A stretch of DNA of 64,000 bases. Source: Sphaerulina vaccinii (taxonomy: Eukaryota; Ascomycota; Dothideomycetes; Mycosphaerellales; Mycosphaerellaceae). The notes under the pieces were generated by a model. The model was not told the origin of the DNA. It searched no databases and was given only the letters and a program-made list of their open reading frames with translations. Shown here piece by piece: positions 1-10,707 of the stretch (position 1 is the stretch's first letter; the number at the start of each line of letters is the position of its first letter). The translations under genes were made by a program, and so were the position numbers. The stretch spans positions 1,302,001 through 1,366,000 of the forward strand of contig JAKUDP010000007.1 in the NCBI GenBank assembly GCA_022570795.1, given 5' to 3'.

Positions 1-187
1 CCAGATCTGCATCTTTGGCCATGTCCACTGGAAACGACTCAGTGGCATACCCTAGGTAGAAAGTAGCATCGCCGTTGACGACAACCTGACCCTCGGGCTG
101 TTCTGGTACTGCTGTCGATATGATAGCTTTGCCTTCCTTATTGTGTGTGGTCTTGATGACCGTTGGTGGTGCAGGTTTAGATGCCAT
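1..187 (-). CDS. Cupin-like protein, N-terminal part (runs off window)
   Basis: The reverse strand opens with ATG at 187 and stays open to the window edge for about 62 codons. The N-terminus (MASKPAPPTVIKTTHNKEG, then a VVVNGDATFYLGYATESFP stretch) resembles fungal cupin_2 proteins, in which a short leader precedes the metal-binding beta-barrel. The barrel itself, with its His/Glu metal ligands, would lie outside the window, so the assignment rests on the leader alone. It is transcribed divergently from the fumarylacetoacetase gene across a 345-bp spacer. No intron is visible in the part present. Confidence 0.45.
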   Translation of the reverse strand, partial: MASKPAPPTVIKTTHNKEGKAIISTAVPEQPEGQVVVNGDATFYLGYATESFPVDMAKDADL

Positions 188-532
188 TGTTGCTGGAAGA
201 ACTAGCGTTTGTCAGGTAAGAAGGCAACATCATATCTTGATAACACTTACGATGAGGTTTCAATGCTACTGAATTTCAGAATGATTGCAGTTGCTGCATG
301 CTTCATCAAACTGCTCTGAGCTTACATAGTTCGGTCGCCGGACATTACTCCACCGAATGGCCCAGGGGGACAGCGGAACGTGTGGGCGCCAGGTCTTCGT
401 CTACTCTGGCGACACGGAACCAGTCAGCATATGCCGAGTTCCACTAGCAGAATGGAGCACACATACTCAGATGTCTACCAGTCAATAGACTTGCTGGATT
501 GAACAGAACAAGAACGTCAATCCACGATCAAG
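188..532. promoter_or_regulatory. Divergent spacer, cupin-like gene / fumarylacetoacetase
   Basis: This 345-bp spacer lies between two divergent start codons and should hold both promoters and 5' leaders. I see no convincing open frame, repeat or well-known operator in it. Confidence 0.4.
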
Positions 533-1746
533 ATGACCAGACCACTCAGCGGCTACGAAAACCACTTCGGGATCGAAAACATACCTTTTGGCATTGCCTC
601 TACTAAGAACAACAGCAAGCCCACAGCGGCTACACGATACCAAGACAATGTCATATTCTTGCAATCACTACAACACCTATTCGCAGACATCAACGGCCTG
701 CCCTCCAACATATTCCAACAACCCACCTTGAACGCCTTCGCAGCCCTAGACTCAAATGTCCATCGTCAAGTCCGAGAACGCATCCAAGCAGAAATCAAGA
801 AGGGGAACGACAACAATAGCCTATCACGCTTCCCACCAGACTCAGTCATCTCCATCTCAGAAGTGAACATGCACCTCCCAGTCTCAGTCGGCGACTTCAC
901 AGATTTCTCCTGCTCGCACCACCACGTCCAAAACGCCTCAGAAGCAATGACAGGTCAACGTCCACGCCTCCAGCTTTCTTCCACTTCCCAATAGGCTACG
1001 CAGGTCGATGCTCTTCGATCGATGTCTCTGGTACACCTGTCGAAAGACCTTTAGGACAGCACTGGAGTGGTAAACCAATGCAGAGTGATGTGGTCTTTGG
1101 ACCGTGCGAGAGAATGGACTACGAGCTGGAATTGGGCGCGATAATTGGAAAGTCATTACCAAGGAATCAGCGTATCACGGCACAGCAAGCAGAAGAGCAT
1201 ATTTTCGGATATGTTCTTATAAACGATTGGAGTGCGAGAGATATTCAAGCTTTGGAAATGATTCCTCTTGGACCGCTGAATGGCAAGAATGCTGGGTCTA
1301 CGATGTCGCCTTGGATTGTCACGAGTCTTGCTCTCGAGGCTTTCAAGACTGCTGCGCCAGAGAGGACGAATGGAGTTGATGATGTGCAGTATTTGAAGAG
1401 TTTGGGAGATAGTGCGTTGAACATTTCTTTGCAGGTCAATGTCGCTGGGAAGACCATGTGTCGAAGCAATAGTTCATGGATGTACTGGACGTTGGCACAG
1501 TGTGTCGCTCACCAAGCGATTGGAGGTTGTGGTCTGCGGACTGGAGATCTCTTGGCTACTGGAACTGTCAGTGGTGGGGGCGATGAAGAGCATGGATGTC
1601 TTTTGGAGTTTATGAAGCAAGGCACGACGCCTCCACGAGGATATCTTGACGATGGCGAGACTGTCACACTTTCTGGATATTGTGGTGAAGGTGTGGGCTT
1701 TGGCGAGTGTGTGGCCACTTTGCTGCCAGCTAAGCAGTTTTCATAG
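533..1746 (+). pseudogene. Fumarylacetoacetase, interrupted by one frameshift
   Basis: Fumarylacetoacetase is the last enzyme of tyrosine/phenylalanine catabolism; it hydrolyses fumarylacetoacetate to fumarate and acetoacetate in the cytosol. The N-terminal part (533 to about 960) carries MHLPVSVGDFTDF with the first metal-ligand Asp. The C-terminal part (about 961-1746) carries FPIGYAGR, the metal ligands of YELELG, the NDWSARDIQ helix, PLGPLNGK and LLATGTVSG. The combined length (~404 residues) matches the family. The halves lie in different frames: the first runs into TAG at 992-994, while the second is open from about 958. One missing base near 957-966 explains this, and no GT..AG pair there could be an intron. 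It is either a recent loss of function or a one-base assembly error; the rest of the gene shows no decay. Confidence 0.85.
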
Positions 1747-1873
1747 TTCTGATATGATATCATATCATATCTCGTAGGAGAAGAAGTTCCGCTTCCAATC
1801 GCTATCTTGGAAATTGTTTCATCGTGATTCTACGTCTCACCACTCTCCGCCAATCTTTACTTTAAAAATACTA

Positions 1874-2282
1874 TTATTCAGCCTTCCGCCTGTCGACCTC
1901 CACAACGAACTCGCTGTCTTTGACTATGTTAGCCTTCGCTTCCTTGCTGATCACTTCTTGAGAATGTAGAAATAATACTCACCGCTTGCATCCAAACTCC
2001 CCCAAACATAACTCTAATAAAATTCCTCTCAATCGCATTATTAAACTCGTTTCGACCCTCATTATTGATCAAATCCGGGTTCACAGGTCTGTAAGCTGGC
2101 ACTCTTCTCCATTGATCTTCCCAATCTGCAGGATTCTCTGCTGCTGACGATTCAGGTTGTGCATTTGGTTCCGGGGCTGCTGAAGCTGCCTGCTCCGTGG
2201 GCTGGCTGTGATGGAGGTCGTAGTCTGCAAGTGTATGGCGTAGTGCGGTGATGCGAGCGTTGTCTGTTGTTGTGACTGACAT
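1874..2282 (-). CDS. Small conserved protein of unknown function (~122 aa)
   Basis: Proposed exons are 1983-2282 and 1874-1942, joined across a 40-nt GTGAGT..CAAG intron in phase 0. The spliced product ends EAKANIVKDSEFVVEVDRRK-A-E, a more natural tail than the read-through. The N-terminal third is low-complexity (Ala, Glu, Pro, Ser). A conserved-looking core, WRRVPAYRPVNPDLINNEG followed by RNEFNNAIERNFIRVMFGG, precedes the splice site. There is no signal peptide and no clear membrane segment. I do not recognise the family. The start at 2282 is an ATG with a mild N-terminus, and transcription diverges from the aldehyde-dehydrogenase-like gene. The intron is short for this genome, so the C-terminus is less certain than the core. 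Confidence 0.55.
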
Positions 2283-2639
2283 CTTGGCGTTCAGTGTCTC
2301 TGTTCTGTGGACTCAGATAATGTTGTCGAGCTCTGTGTTGTTGAAGTGACGTCCAGGATGGTCTCGGCGCCGAAGCAGACAAGCAGACAAGCAGAAAGCA
2401 GAGAGTCCAGCCCCTGCACTAGACTTCCGTGTGGGCGACCACTTATCCGTAACCAACGCGACAGTGCACTCGGGTTTCCTTGCCCACCTCGCGGTACTGC
2501 CGGTGTCAGTGCTACGCGTCGTAGCTATGAGAGCGCTGGAACGCGTCTGGCCCGGAAGTCCGAATATCTCTTTTGGCTATTCATCGACAGCTCCATAGCT
2601 TCAACCTCAGCTACTGCACTTCTGGACTCACAGCACAAC

Positions 2640-4123
2640 ATGGCACCGGCATTCCCACGTATACAAGCAGCAGCCATCGATGACAGATTCTACAACATCT
2701 ATCATAGACAAGTTCAACTCGAGAAGCTTTGCAAAGCATTGATCGATAATGTCAATGAGATCAAGCAAGCTATTGCGGCAGACTCTGGCCATACAGCTGC
2801 GGAGATCGCCATAGAATATCATCGAGCATTGTCAGCAATCAAGAGTGACTATGCCACGCTCAAACCTGGAGAAGCGCATGAGCAGGAGTACCTCGTCGCC
2901 AATGGAAAGGATGCATGCAATCGACGAACTGCCGCAGGAGTCGTGTATATCGAACCTACCACACATACTTTGTTCTACTCGACAATCGCGCCATTGAGTG
3001 CAGCTCTAGCAGCCGGAAACGCTGTGATCGTTCTGGTGAGTAGCTCCTCGACAGCTCATACTGTAACAAGCTAACACTATCGCAGCTTGAGAACAATCTG
3101 AGGGCGGTTCCTGGTCTGCTTCGCCGACTGTTGCCAGCAAAAATGGACGCGGACGCAGTTGCCATAGCTTCGAAGCCCGTCTCTGATGATCAGTTGCCCG
3201 AAACTGCGATCCGGGTGCTCCAGAACGGTATCGAAGGCGTACCACGACTCAATCAGCTCACAACAAGATCTGGCTCATCGGTGGTTGCAGTCGTGGATCG
3301 AACAGCAGACTTGAAGCTCGCGGCTCAAGAGTTGGTAGCTGCACGCTTCAGCTTCGGTGGGCAAAGCCCGTACGCTCCAGATGTAGTCCTGGTCAACGAG
3401 TTCGTCAAGAAGGACTTCCTGCAAGCTGTCATAAGCGAAACTGTGAAATCGGTCAATGCATCTGGACCCGACAGCAAGACAGCACGCAATAGCAATGTCA
3501 CCGGTTCCATCGAGCGACTAAGGAAGGCAAATCCTGGCTTGAGAATAGTCTCTCAGGACAGCCGTGCAGCTGTGGTGGAACTCAGCTCAAGACAAGGCCT
3601 ATTGAGCACGAAGCTCTCTGCTCTTGTGTTCGCAATCCATGCTGTGAAGAGCTTAGACGATGCCATTGACTTGGTCAGCTCTGAGAGCAGTATACCTGCA
3701 CTCGCAGGATACCACTTCTGCAATCCGGCGACTGGAAAATACCTCTCGCAGTTCGTCTCGGCTGAGGCAACGTTCATCAATCATGTCCCGCGTGAGCTGC
3801 TTGTTGGGCCAGCATTTCCGAGTGGACGGCCTATAGACACGACGAATCGATATCCCACAGAGACGTTCCAGGTGGCAAGACCTGTGCAGATTAAGCCAGT
3901 CAGACATTCTGCAAATGTGCTGGCGACGAACAGCAGCGCTATCGCACAAAAGCTCATCGCTGAAGCTACCAGTCCATTGAAGGCCTTCAAACGGAATCCG
4001 GGAGGCGGTGTTGGATTCTTCGAGCAGGGCTTCTTGTATAACGCTGGGCTGATACTGGCTAGTACGCTCACTGTTTCTGTGACTGGAGCGTATTGGCTGT
4101 GGAGGTATTCCAGGCCGGGTTGA
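2640..4123 (+). CDS. Aldehyde-dehydrogenase-like protein lacking catalytic Cys/Glu, tail-anchored
   Basis: Exons 2640-3035 and 3086-4123 (50-nt GTGAGT..CGCAG intron, phase 0) encode about 477 residues with the fold signature of class-3-type aldehyde dehydrogenases. The helical N-terminus, the PLSAALAAGNAVIVL cofactor strand and the APDVVLVNEFV segment after the normal active site are all present. The active-site position reads FGGQSPYAPD where active enzymes have GQ-x-C, so the nucleophilic Cys is Ser/Pro. The LELGG segment that supplies the general-base Glu reads TRSGSSV. The C-terminus ends in a hydrophobic stretch (NAGLILASTLTVSVTGAYWLW) consistent with a tail anchor. The ATG at 2640 was preferred over in-frame ATGs further upstream because homology begins there. 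It is probably a pseudoenzyme; its role is unknown. Confidence 0.75.
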
Positions 4124-4527
4124 TACATGTATGAAATAGCTTTGTAGTCGAGAAGATCAGCCTCGAGTAGATAGAAGGGCCGAAGTCATTGTTCCACGTG
4201 CCATCAGGAAGGACATCAGGCTGATATGAAGCATAGAAGCTTCCAGGTACCTGATAAAAGAGTGACCAGGTGAATTCTTGCCCGGGGGGGGAGTGAAGTT
4301 GTTATTGGAGGAGAAATAGGCAAGACCCTAGTGCGCCAGTCGTTCTTTCGTCATCTTGGCCGGGATGTGGATAGCGCCTTCTGAACGTGGACCTGCTGCA
4401 TTTAACCACCAAGTCTAACTCAACGACACTTAAGAAAACATTGAGAACTGTTTCCTGTCCTTCTTCATATCTTGACCAATTCTCCAGAGCCACTTTCAAA
4501 CTCATACGTCTAGCAAATACCGCAAAG
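4124..4527. other. Intergenic; promoter side of aldo-keto reductase gene
   Basis: About 400 bp between tandem plus-strand genes. It contains a G homopolymer run near 4283-4291 and no convincing gene. The distal part should be the promoter and leader of the aldo-keto reductase. Confidence 0.4.
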
Positions 4528-5502
4528 ATGGGATCCACACAGCAAATCACCAAGTAAGCTTCAAGCCCTCCACATGCCGGAAATCGATAACGACTGACAA
4601 TAACTCGCAGGCGCACTTACAAGCTCAACACTGGAGCAGAGATTCCAGCAATTGGTCTTGGAACATGGCAATCACCTCCAGGACAAGTCGAGAAGGCAGT
4701 TGAGGCAGCGCTGAAGCAAGGATACCGCCACATCGACACCGCCGCAGCATACGGCAATGAGGCAGAGGTTGGAGCCGGCTGGAAAGCATCTGGCGTGCCA
4801 CGTGAGGAGTTCTTCCTGACAACAAAGCTCAACAACCCAGACCAAGGACGCGTTGCAGAAGCCATTGACGAGTCCCTCAAGCGTCTAGGGACAGACTACG
4901 TGGATCTCTACCTCATGCACTGGCCACAACCTGTAGACCCAAGTGACGACAGCGGCAAGAAGGCACTCGCGAACTGGGACTTCAAGAAGACATGGGCAGA
5001 GTTGCAAAAGCTGCCAGCGACTGGCAAGGTCCGGGCCATCGGTGTCTCCAACTTCAGCAAGCACCATCTTGAGGAGCTATTTGCCGATTCATCCTTCAAG
5101 ACCACACCCGCAGTCAACCAGGTCGAGATTCACCCTTGCTATCCATCTTTCAAGCTTGTGAACTACAACACATCGAAAGGTATCCACAGCACCGCATACT
5201 CGTGTCTCGGATCTACCGACTCGCCGCTTTACAAGAACGAGACTCTTGCCAGGCTTGCTGAGAAGAAGGGCAAGACCGTGCAACAAGTTCTACTCCAGTG
5301 GGGTCTGTCTCGAGGATACTCAGTCATTCCAAAGTCGACTAGTGCAAACAGAATCGCTGCCAACTTCGATCTCGATGGCTGGGAGTTGACCAAGGAGGAG
5401 ATTGAGACTATCAGCTCGATCAAGGACCGCTTCAAGGTCTGCGATGGCACTTTCTTGCCAGCTGATGGCAAGGATGCCAAGCTGTTCGTGGATGATGAGT
5501 AG
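4528..5502 (+). CDS. Aldo-keto reductase (glycerol dehydrogenase/aldehyde reductase type)
   Basis: Exons 4528-4553 and 4611-5502 (57-nt GTAAGC..CGCAG intron) encode about 305 residues. This NADPH-dependent cytosolic TIM-barrel enzyme reduces aldehydes or ketones to alcohols; yeast Gcy1/Ypr1-type enzymes are the closest kind by motif. The catalytic tetrad is visible: Asp in HIDTAAAYGNE, Tyr in the same segment, Lys in LTTKL and His in LMHWP. Also present are GLGTWQSPPGQVEKA, IGVSNFSKHHLEEL and the cofactor segment VIPKSTSANRI. The intron after nine codons is typical of the family. The substrate cannot be read from sequence. Length and motifs are complete, so it should be functional. Confidence 0.9.
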
Positions 5503-6104
5503 AGGACTTCCATATCACTCTTGAACGACGATTACGCAGACGAGGAGACATCTGCGGCATCAGCAGTGACGGCAAGGTAGTAGAGATCCTTGCCGATGAT
5601 GAGGGAATGAGCTACGACGAAAAGCACACGCCAATGATGCTAGAGAACAGCTTCTGAAGCTTGAGGTCGCCAATTGGCACTAAATCCAAGTCAGAGCGAG
5701 CTAGTGAAGTGAGTCCCGGAGACCAGACGGCAACGTTCACGAATAGAGCAAGAACTTCCAGATCATATGTCCAGCATGAAATATAACAGTATAAAATGTG
5801 CACGACTGACACGAGATTGTATCGGTAACTGTCAGCGCGGACTCGGCCTCCGTGTAAAGCGTGACGAGGTTGGTCATTGCTGATTTCCTGATCTGAAAGT
5901 GCTGACTGCGGCAAGGAAGGCAAGTTTGCAGCAGAAGACGAAAAATTGCTTGTGACAAAGGAGCCCCAGCCAGGTACCAAATTTCGGGTGATGACTCTCC
6001 ACGTATTTGAAGGCTGTTCACATTTCAATGGGCTCTTGCATTGCCTCTCAGGCAGGGTATCATAAATATCATCTTCCACTCTCCTCAGGAGTAGCCTCTT
6101 TTCA
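5503..6104. other. Convergent intergenic region
   Basis: About 600 bp between convergent genes, holding the 3' ends of the aldo-keto reductase and the double-psi beta-barrel gene. Open frames here are short or antisense continuations. I see no gene or repeat. Confidence 0.4.
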
Positions 6105-6779
6105 TCACTGCAACCAAGCCCAAGTAACATCAACCCTCCCCTGCCCAACATCCGCCAACTCAGCAAAAATATCCTCCGTAATATCCAAATCCGTAGGCGC
6201 ACACCCCGTACATCTATCCACAACTTTCAAATCCACACTCCTCATCGCTCCCACCACAGTATTGAATCTCTGAGCTCTCAACATCTTTCCGCATAAAGGA
6301 TTCGCGTTCGAATTCCCTCCATTACTCGAAGTCGAACCCGCAGCATCGAATAACAGATGCGATACTGCGACGATTTTGTCGCCGTTTTTGTTCGTTTCTC
6401 CGCATGCTCCGAGGCCTGTTGCGTAGTATGTGAGTTCACCTGTGTGGGTTTCGGTGTCTGATGGTAAGGGGAGGTTCTTCGTCTTCGCAGAACCTGATCC
6501 GCTGGAGATGCCGACTGCGAGGCCTATGATTAAGGCTAGGAGTGCGAGGAGAGCGCAGGTGAGCGCGATGAGGAAGCGCTTGCGACTGAGGCGGAGGTAT
6601 GTTCGATGTGGTGGGAGGACGGTGTCGAATTTTGTGCTCAGTGCTGCTCGTTTCGATGGGTACGCTGTCTTTTGCGCTTCTTTCGCGCTGCCGTCTGATG
6701 CTGCGATATGTTCCCATTCTGGCACCTGCACTTCTTTGGCGAGGCCGATTTGCTTGAGGTTGTTCTGCGTTGTCGCCAT
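6105..6779 (-). CDS. Membrane-anchored RlpA/expansin-like double-psi beta-barrel protein
   Basis: This single-exon gene encodes 224 residues. The N-terminal ~68 residues are cytosol-like, followed by one strong transmembrane segment (FLIALTCALLALLALIIGLA), so it is probably a type II membrane protein. The C-terminal ~110 residues form a double-psi beta-barrel of the RlpA/barwin type. It begins GELTYYATGLGACGE, continues with NPLCGKMLRA, and ends with the family motif VVDRCTGCAPTDLDI followed by AELADVGQGRVDVTW. Paired Cys residues suit an extracytoplasmic domain. Such domains in fungi occur in wall-associated and secreted proteins; no enzymatic role is assigned. It is complete, with no frame problem. 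Confidence 0.8.
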   Translation of the reverse strand: MATTQNNLKQIGLAKEVQVPEWEHIAASDGSAKEAQKTAYPSKRAALSTKFDTVLPPHRTYLRLSRKRFLIALTCALLALLALIIGLAVGISSGSGSAKTKNLPLPSDTETHTGELTYYATGLGACGETNKNGDKIVAVSHLLFDAAGSTSSNGGNSNANPLCGKMLRAQRFNTVVGAMRSVDLKVVDRCTGCAPTDLDITEDIFAELADVGQGRVDVTWAWLQ

Positions 6780-7991
6780 GGTCGCTGTATCTTTGCGCGC
6801 GACAATGGATGAGTGTGAAGATGCAGCACTTAGCTTGTTGATGTCGTAGATGCAGGAGAGATCATGTCTCCTCGCATCTCGAGTCTATACCGAATTGGCC
6901 CTTCTCATTTTACTTGAGGCTGATTGGCAGTGACTGCCATTGGCGAAGCGCCGAAAGAAGTTTTATGTCAGCGCCACCGGAACGATCCGAGGTGAATTGA
7001 AACCTTGTCCATCTTGGCATGTGATGTGATCAACCTCCTCCTGCGACGCGAAACATCTTGACATTCTGAAACACTTCTTCGTGCCCGACTCCTCTTTCCA
7101 ACGGGGCCGATCTTGTCTGGTATGCTGCGAGAGCGTTGACGTACGACATTCAATTTGGCTGTGTCGACTACTCAACGGCCTACTACTCAGGGCAGACTTG
7201 ATCATCACCAAGAACGCGTCGGATCTCGAGTTTGCCTAGCAGGAACCATCTCATCAGTTGCGCTACGCGTGTCTGCGATCCCAATGGCGATGAACGAAGC
7301 GGGCAGGCTTCCTAATGGCCGTGTACCATGAGCTAGATTGATCTGGAGCTTCACGACCAGGATTCAGCATTCATATGTTCTCGTGTGTCAAGGTATGAAC
7401 CACGGCCACTATGCCCACGCTGACTGCCGAGCTGCCACAGCGCTACACATCCTAGCGTCAACGTCTGCCATACGAGCAAGACCACCCCTCTCTTGCAACC
7501 GCTATCACATGCTTTGCATACGAGATATGCCAGCCCACAATTGTGCAGGAAGAAGCGATGATGGACAATCAGAAGTTCTCCATGCGATCACTTCTCGGGT
7601 CGGGAGTCTATGCCGGAGTCGCAACACAAGCCGAACTCTTAGGTTCCATAGAGCATGAGTCGTTCACGAGCTACGACCTGGCTGCTGTCAGGTACCGAGC
7701 ATAAGTTCGCCTTGCTCTTCCGAGCCACACGTAGGTTCATGTACAGTCGTGACATGGGATGCTACGAAACAGTATGCACGTTTGCGATGCATCACGCACT
7801 TCGAAGGAACGTGTTTCGAACTATGCTAAATGTACACCTAGTGTTTATGTTGCGGAGTACATTCTAGCATATGACACGCCACTCGCCCACAGACAAGAAG
7901 CAAGCTACTCAACTCGTGCATACCACAACGACTGGATATACATCAAGCCACTCCCGCTACCGTCACCTTGACAGCTCGACGACACTCTGTC
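6780..7991. other. Long intergenic region without a recognisable gene
   Basis: About 1.2 kb between divergent genes. The longest open frames (about 60-105 codons near 7338-7971) have no family resemblance and are rich in Cys, His and Arg, as expected of random frames. I see no repeat or RNA gene. Confidence 0.4.
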
Positions 7992-9426
7992 ATGAAGGGT
8001 ACGAAGTTACTCTTGCTCTCTGGACTCTTTAATGCTGTGTGCTCCTCAGCAGCAACTTCGGAGCTGCTCACCATCTCAGATCTCTCGCCATGTGCAGTAA
8101 GTGCTTCACACAGATGAGCCTGCCAGGTCTTGGGCTATCACTGATGAAAAGCAACAGGCCGGATGTGTTGTGAACGAGTTTCCTGTCTCAAAATGCGGCT
8201 CTCCTACGGACCTTGCTTGTGTTTGCGCGGCTACAGACTACCAGACTTCAGTCCAAACATGTCTGCAAGCCAATTGCACCGTCGTGGAATCTCTTGGTAT
8301 GCACCACCTTCAGTAGCCTCGGCGCCTTTCACTGACCTGCCCCAGTCGCGAAACGATACTTCTCACAGACATGCCAAGTGCCTGTCCGCGACAATTCTGG
8401 CGTAACCCGAGGCGTAGGCTGGGTCCTCTACGTCCTCACCTTCATCTGTGTGCTCGGTCGCCTCGCATTCAGAAATCCATACTGTCAAGGTTCTGGCTAC
8501 GGCCTCGATGACTGGATGATAGTGATCAGCTTCGGGGTGCTGACACCGATTGTCGCACTTGTCGACGAGATGACAAGGCATGGCCTCGGCAAAGACATCT
8601 GGACACTTACACCTGACCAGATCTCGCGCATGCTCTACGTCTTCTGGGCGTGTGAGATCATGTACGCAGTTCTGATGGCCACCACGAAGATTGCAGTCCT
8701 GCTGCTCTACCTTCGAATATGGCAAGCCGATGAACCTCGCAACAAGAGATTTCGCCTCATGTGTTACGGACTCTGTGTGTTCATGGTCTGCTTCGCCATC
8801 ACATTCGGTCTACTCTTCGGGCTCTCCTGCACACCCATCTCCTACGCCTGGGAACGCTGGGACAACACCAAACAAGGCAAATGCGTCGACATTCTGGCTA
8901 CACTATTCGCCTGCGCAACAATCAACATCGTACTAGACTTCATCGTATGTCTACTACCTATACCGAAACTGGCATCACTTTTCATCTCTACTCCGAAGAA
9001 GATCGGAATATCCTTCATCTTCATGCTCGGACTCTTCGTCACGATTTGTTCCATCGTGCGCTTCAGCTATCTGGTACAATTCAAGGATACCACGAATCCG
9101 AGTTGGGACTATCAGCCTATCGCGTTGTGGTCTTGCAACGAATGTAACCTTTCTGTGTTGTGTGCCTGTCTACCTGCTATGGCTGGACTGTTTCAAAGGA
9201 TCTGGAAGCAAGGTAGAAGTAGATATGGGTCTGGCTCGAGGTCGAGAGGGACAGTTCAGGAGTCTGGACAGCAGCTGGATACGATGAGACTTGCGAAGAT
9301 TCCGAAGGAGGATGGGCAGGTTAATGGTGAGTGTATATCAGCGAACGACGTGGAATATCTGCTAATGTGTGAACAGTCGTTGAGAAGAATGATCAGAATT
9401 GGAGGATGACTTATCCAGCTTGGTGA
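7992..9426 (+). CDS. PTH11-type receptor with N-terminal CFEM domain
   Basis: Four exons (7992-8096, 8158-8296, 8346-9326, 9377-9426) join in phase to give about 424 residues. A signal peptide (MKGTKLLLLSGLFNAVCSS) precedes a CFEM domain with eight Cys: SPC, AGC, SKC, LACVC, TC, NC and SQTC. A seven-helix fungal rhodopsin-like domain follows, with recognisable segments GWVLYVLTFICVLGRL, MLYVFWACEIMYAVLMATTK, LLLYLRIW and LWSCNECNLSVLCACLPAM. Founding members such as Pth11 of Magnaporthe sense surface cues at the plasma membrane and signal through G proteins; that role here is inference. All three introns are 49-61 nt with standard ends, and the last exon adds VEKNDQNWRMTYPAW. The gene looks intact. 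Confidence 0.88.
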
Positions 9427-9781
9427 AAGTCTCTCCGAAGCTCGATGAGACATTTCTGCGACGCGATCTAGAAATGCAACGCCTTGGTTGCTTCTCACGG
9501 GCAGAGTTATTCTCCGACCCAGAGCACGATTGTCTGACGTCTGACATCAAGTTGCGAGGCCGGGAAGGCACAAGTTGACAGCCGATGGTAGCTTCCTGTG
9601 GTTGTCGAAAGCGCTCGAATCTGCTCCATGTTTGCGCGTCACAAAGATGAAGTCAAGCATTTCCGAAACACGCACAAACATTGACATGATGGCCTTTGGC
9701 AATCTGTTCTCGTGCCTCTCGAGTCGCCGAAAGGACGTCCGAGATTGCGACACCCACGACAACTCGCACGCATCCGCAGTC
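9427..9781. other. Intergenic; upstream of F-box gene
   Basis: About 355 bp. The F-box reading frame is open upstream to an ATG at 9575, but that stretch has no domain resemblance, so I treat it as leader. No other feature was seen. Confidence 0.35.
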
Positions 9782-10707
9782 ATGAGCTCAACGCCCCACA
9801 GACCTGCAGTTCAGAGAACCCTCAACATTCCAGAGCTACTAGAGAAAATCTTACTTGATGTCAACTATCTTACGCTACTGGTCTCCTGTCAGCGCGTCAA
9901 CAAGACCTTCAAAGCTACAATCGATGGATCTTCGAGACTCCAACAGGCTCTTTGGATGCAACCACGTCCAGCAGGTCGTGGGAAGTACGATTACTTCAAT
10001 CCACTCATTGCCAAGTATCAGGAGCGCATCGGATTGCACTGGCTGCTTGACAGTCTTAGTCTCCGCTACTCCGAAAGCACTGATCGCGCTCTCAAGCCGC
10101 TATGGCAGGAGCCGCAACCTGCAGTCTATGTGATGCTCAACAACGATGCGTATGACCGGAACTTCCAAAAGTCTGACTCTCCAAGTTGGCGACGCATGAA
10201 TCCGATCCAGACAGGTAAGCCAAGGCTACAAGCTCAGCACTGGCATACTGAGACACACCGACGTACTTCAAAGATGCTTGCTAACCTACTAATTTTGCAG
10301 GCCATCTACGCCAACGAACATGGCTAGTCGGCAAGAACGACTTCGTGCCACAAAGCAGAGACACTTTCCCACATGACCTTGGACTCGAGCCTCGTGTGCT
10401 TAAACACAAGTCAACATGTATGCCGAACGCCAGAATGATGCGACGCTCTAACAATAATGACTCTGGCATTTCCAAGGCTGTACACATATCTCCTCGCATT
10501 ACGAACGCCGGCCAGGCCGTCGGAGATTTTCGCTGGCACTCGGGATGGCTATGGAGCTTCATGGAAGGACACATGGCTTTCCCGCCAAGGACAGGATATT
10601 GTATGAGCATGGGGCCGATGGAGCGGGACCCGACTCTGGGAGAGATTATGGAGTTTGTTGCGAAGGGAAGGAGTGTGGCGCCTACTCGACCAACAGACAG
10701 GGAATGA
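9782..10707 (+). CDS. F-box-like protein
   Basis: Exons 9782-10214 and 10301-10707 encode about 279 residues. The N-terminal F-box reads LNIPELLEKILLDV followed by LLVSCQRVNKTFKATIDGS, the usual adaptor motif that binds Skp1 in SCF ubiquitin ligases. The rest matches the general layout of small dothideomycete F-box proteins, with a distal WLVGKNDF segment and a C-terminal DPTLGEIMEFV, but gives no substrate clue. The start at 9782 (MSSTPHRPAVQ) leaves a short leader before the F-box; an in-frame ATG at 9575 would add 69 residues of doubtful character. The 86-nt intron is unlike the usual 50-60 nt and resembles the recurrent intron family in VPS41. Confidence 0.72.
10215..10300 (+). repeat. 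Introner-like element, shortened copy, as F-box intron
   Basis: This 86-nt intron starts GTAAGC. It contains ACAAGCTC, then GCATACTGAGACAC, and ends TTCAAAGATGCTTGCTAACC followed by TACTA and a T-rich stretch to CAG. These blocks occur in the same order in the long introns of VPS41 and the DUF155 gene (for example TTCAGAGATCTTTGCTGACC in the 55996-56109 copy). It lacks the 5' third of the longer copies. Confidence 0.6.
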
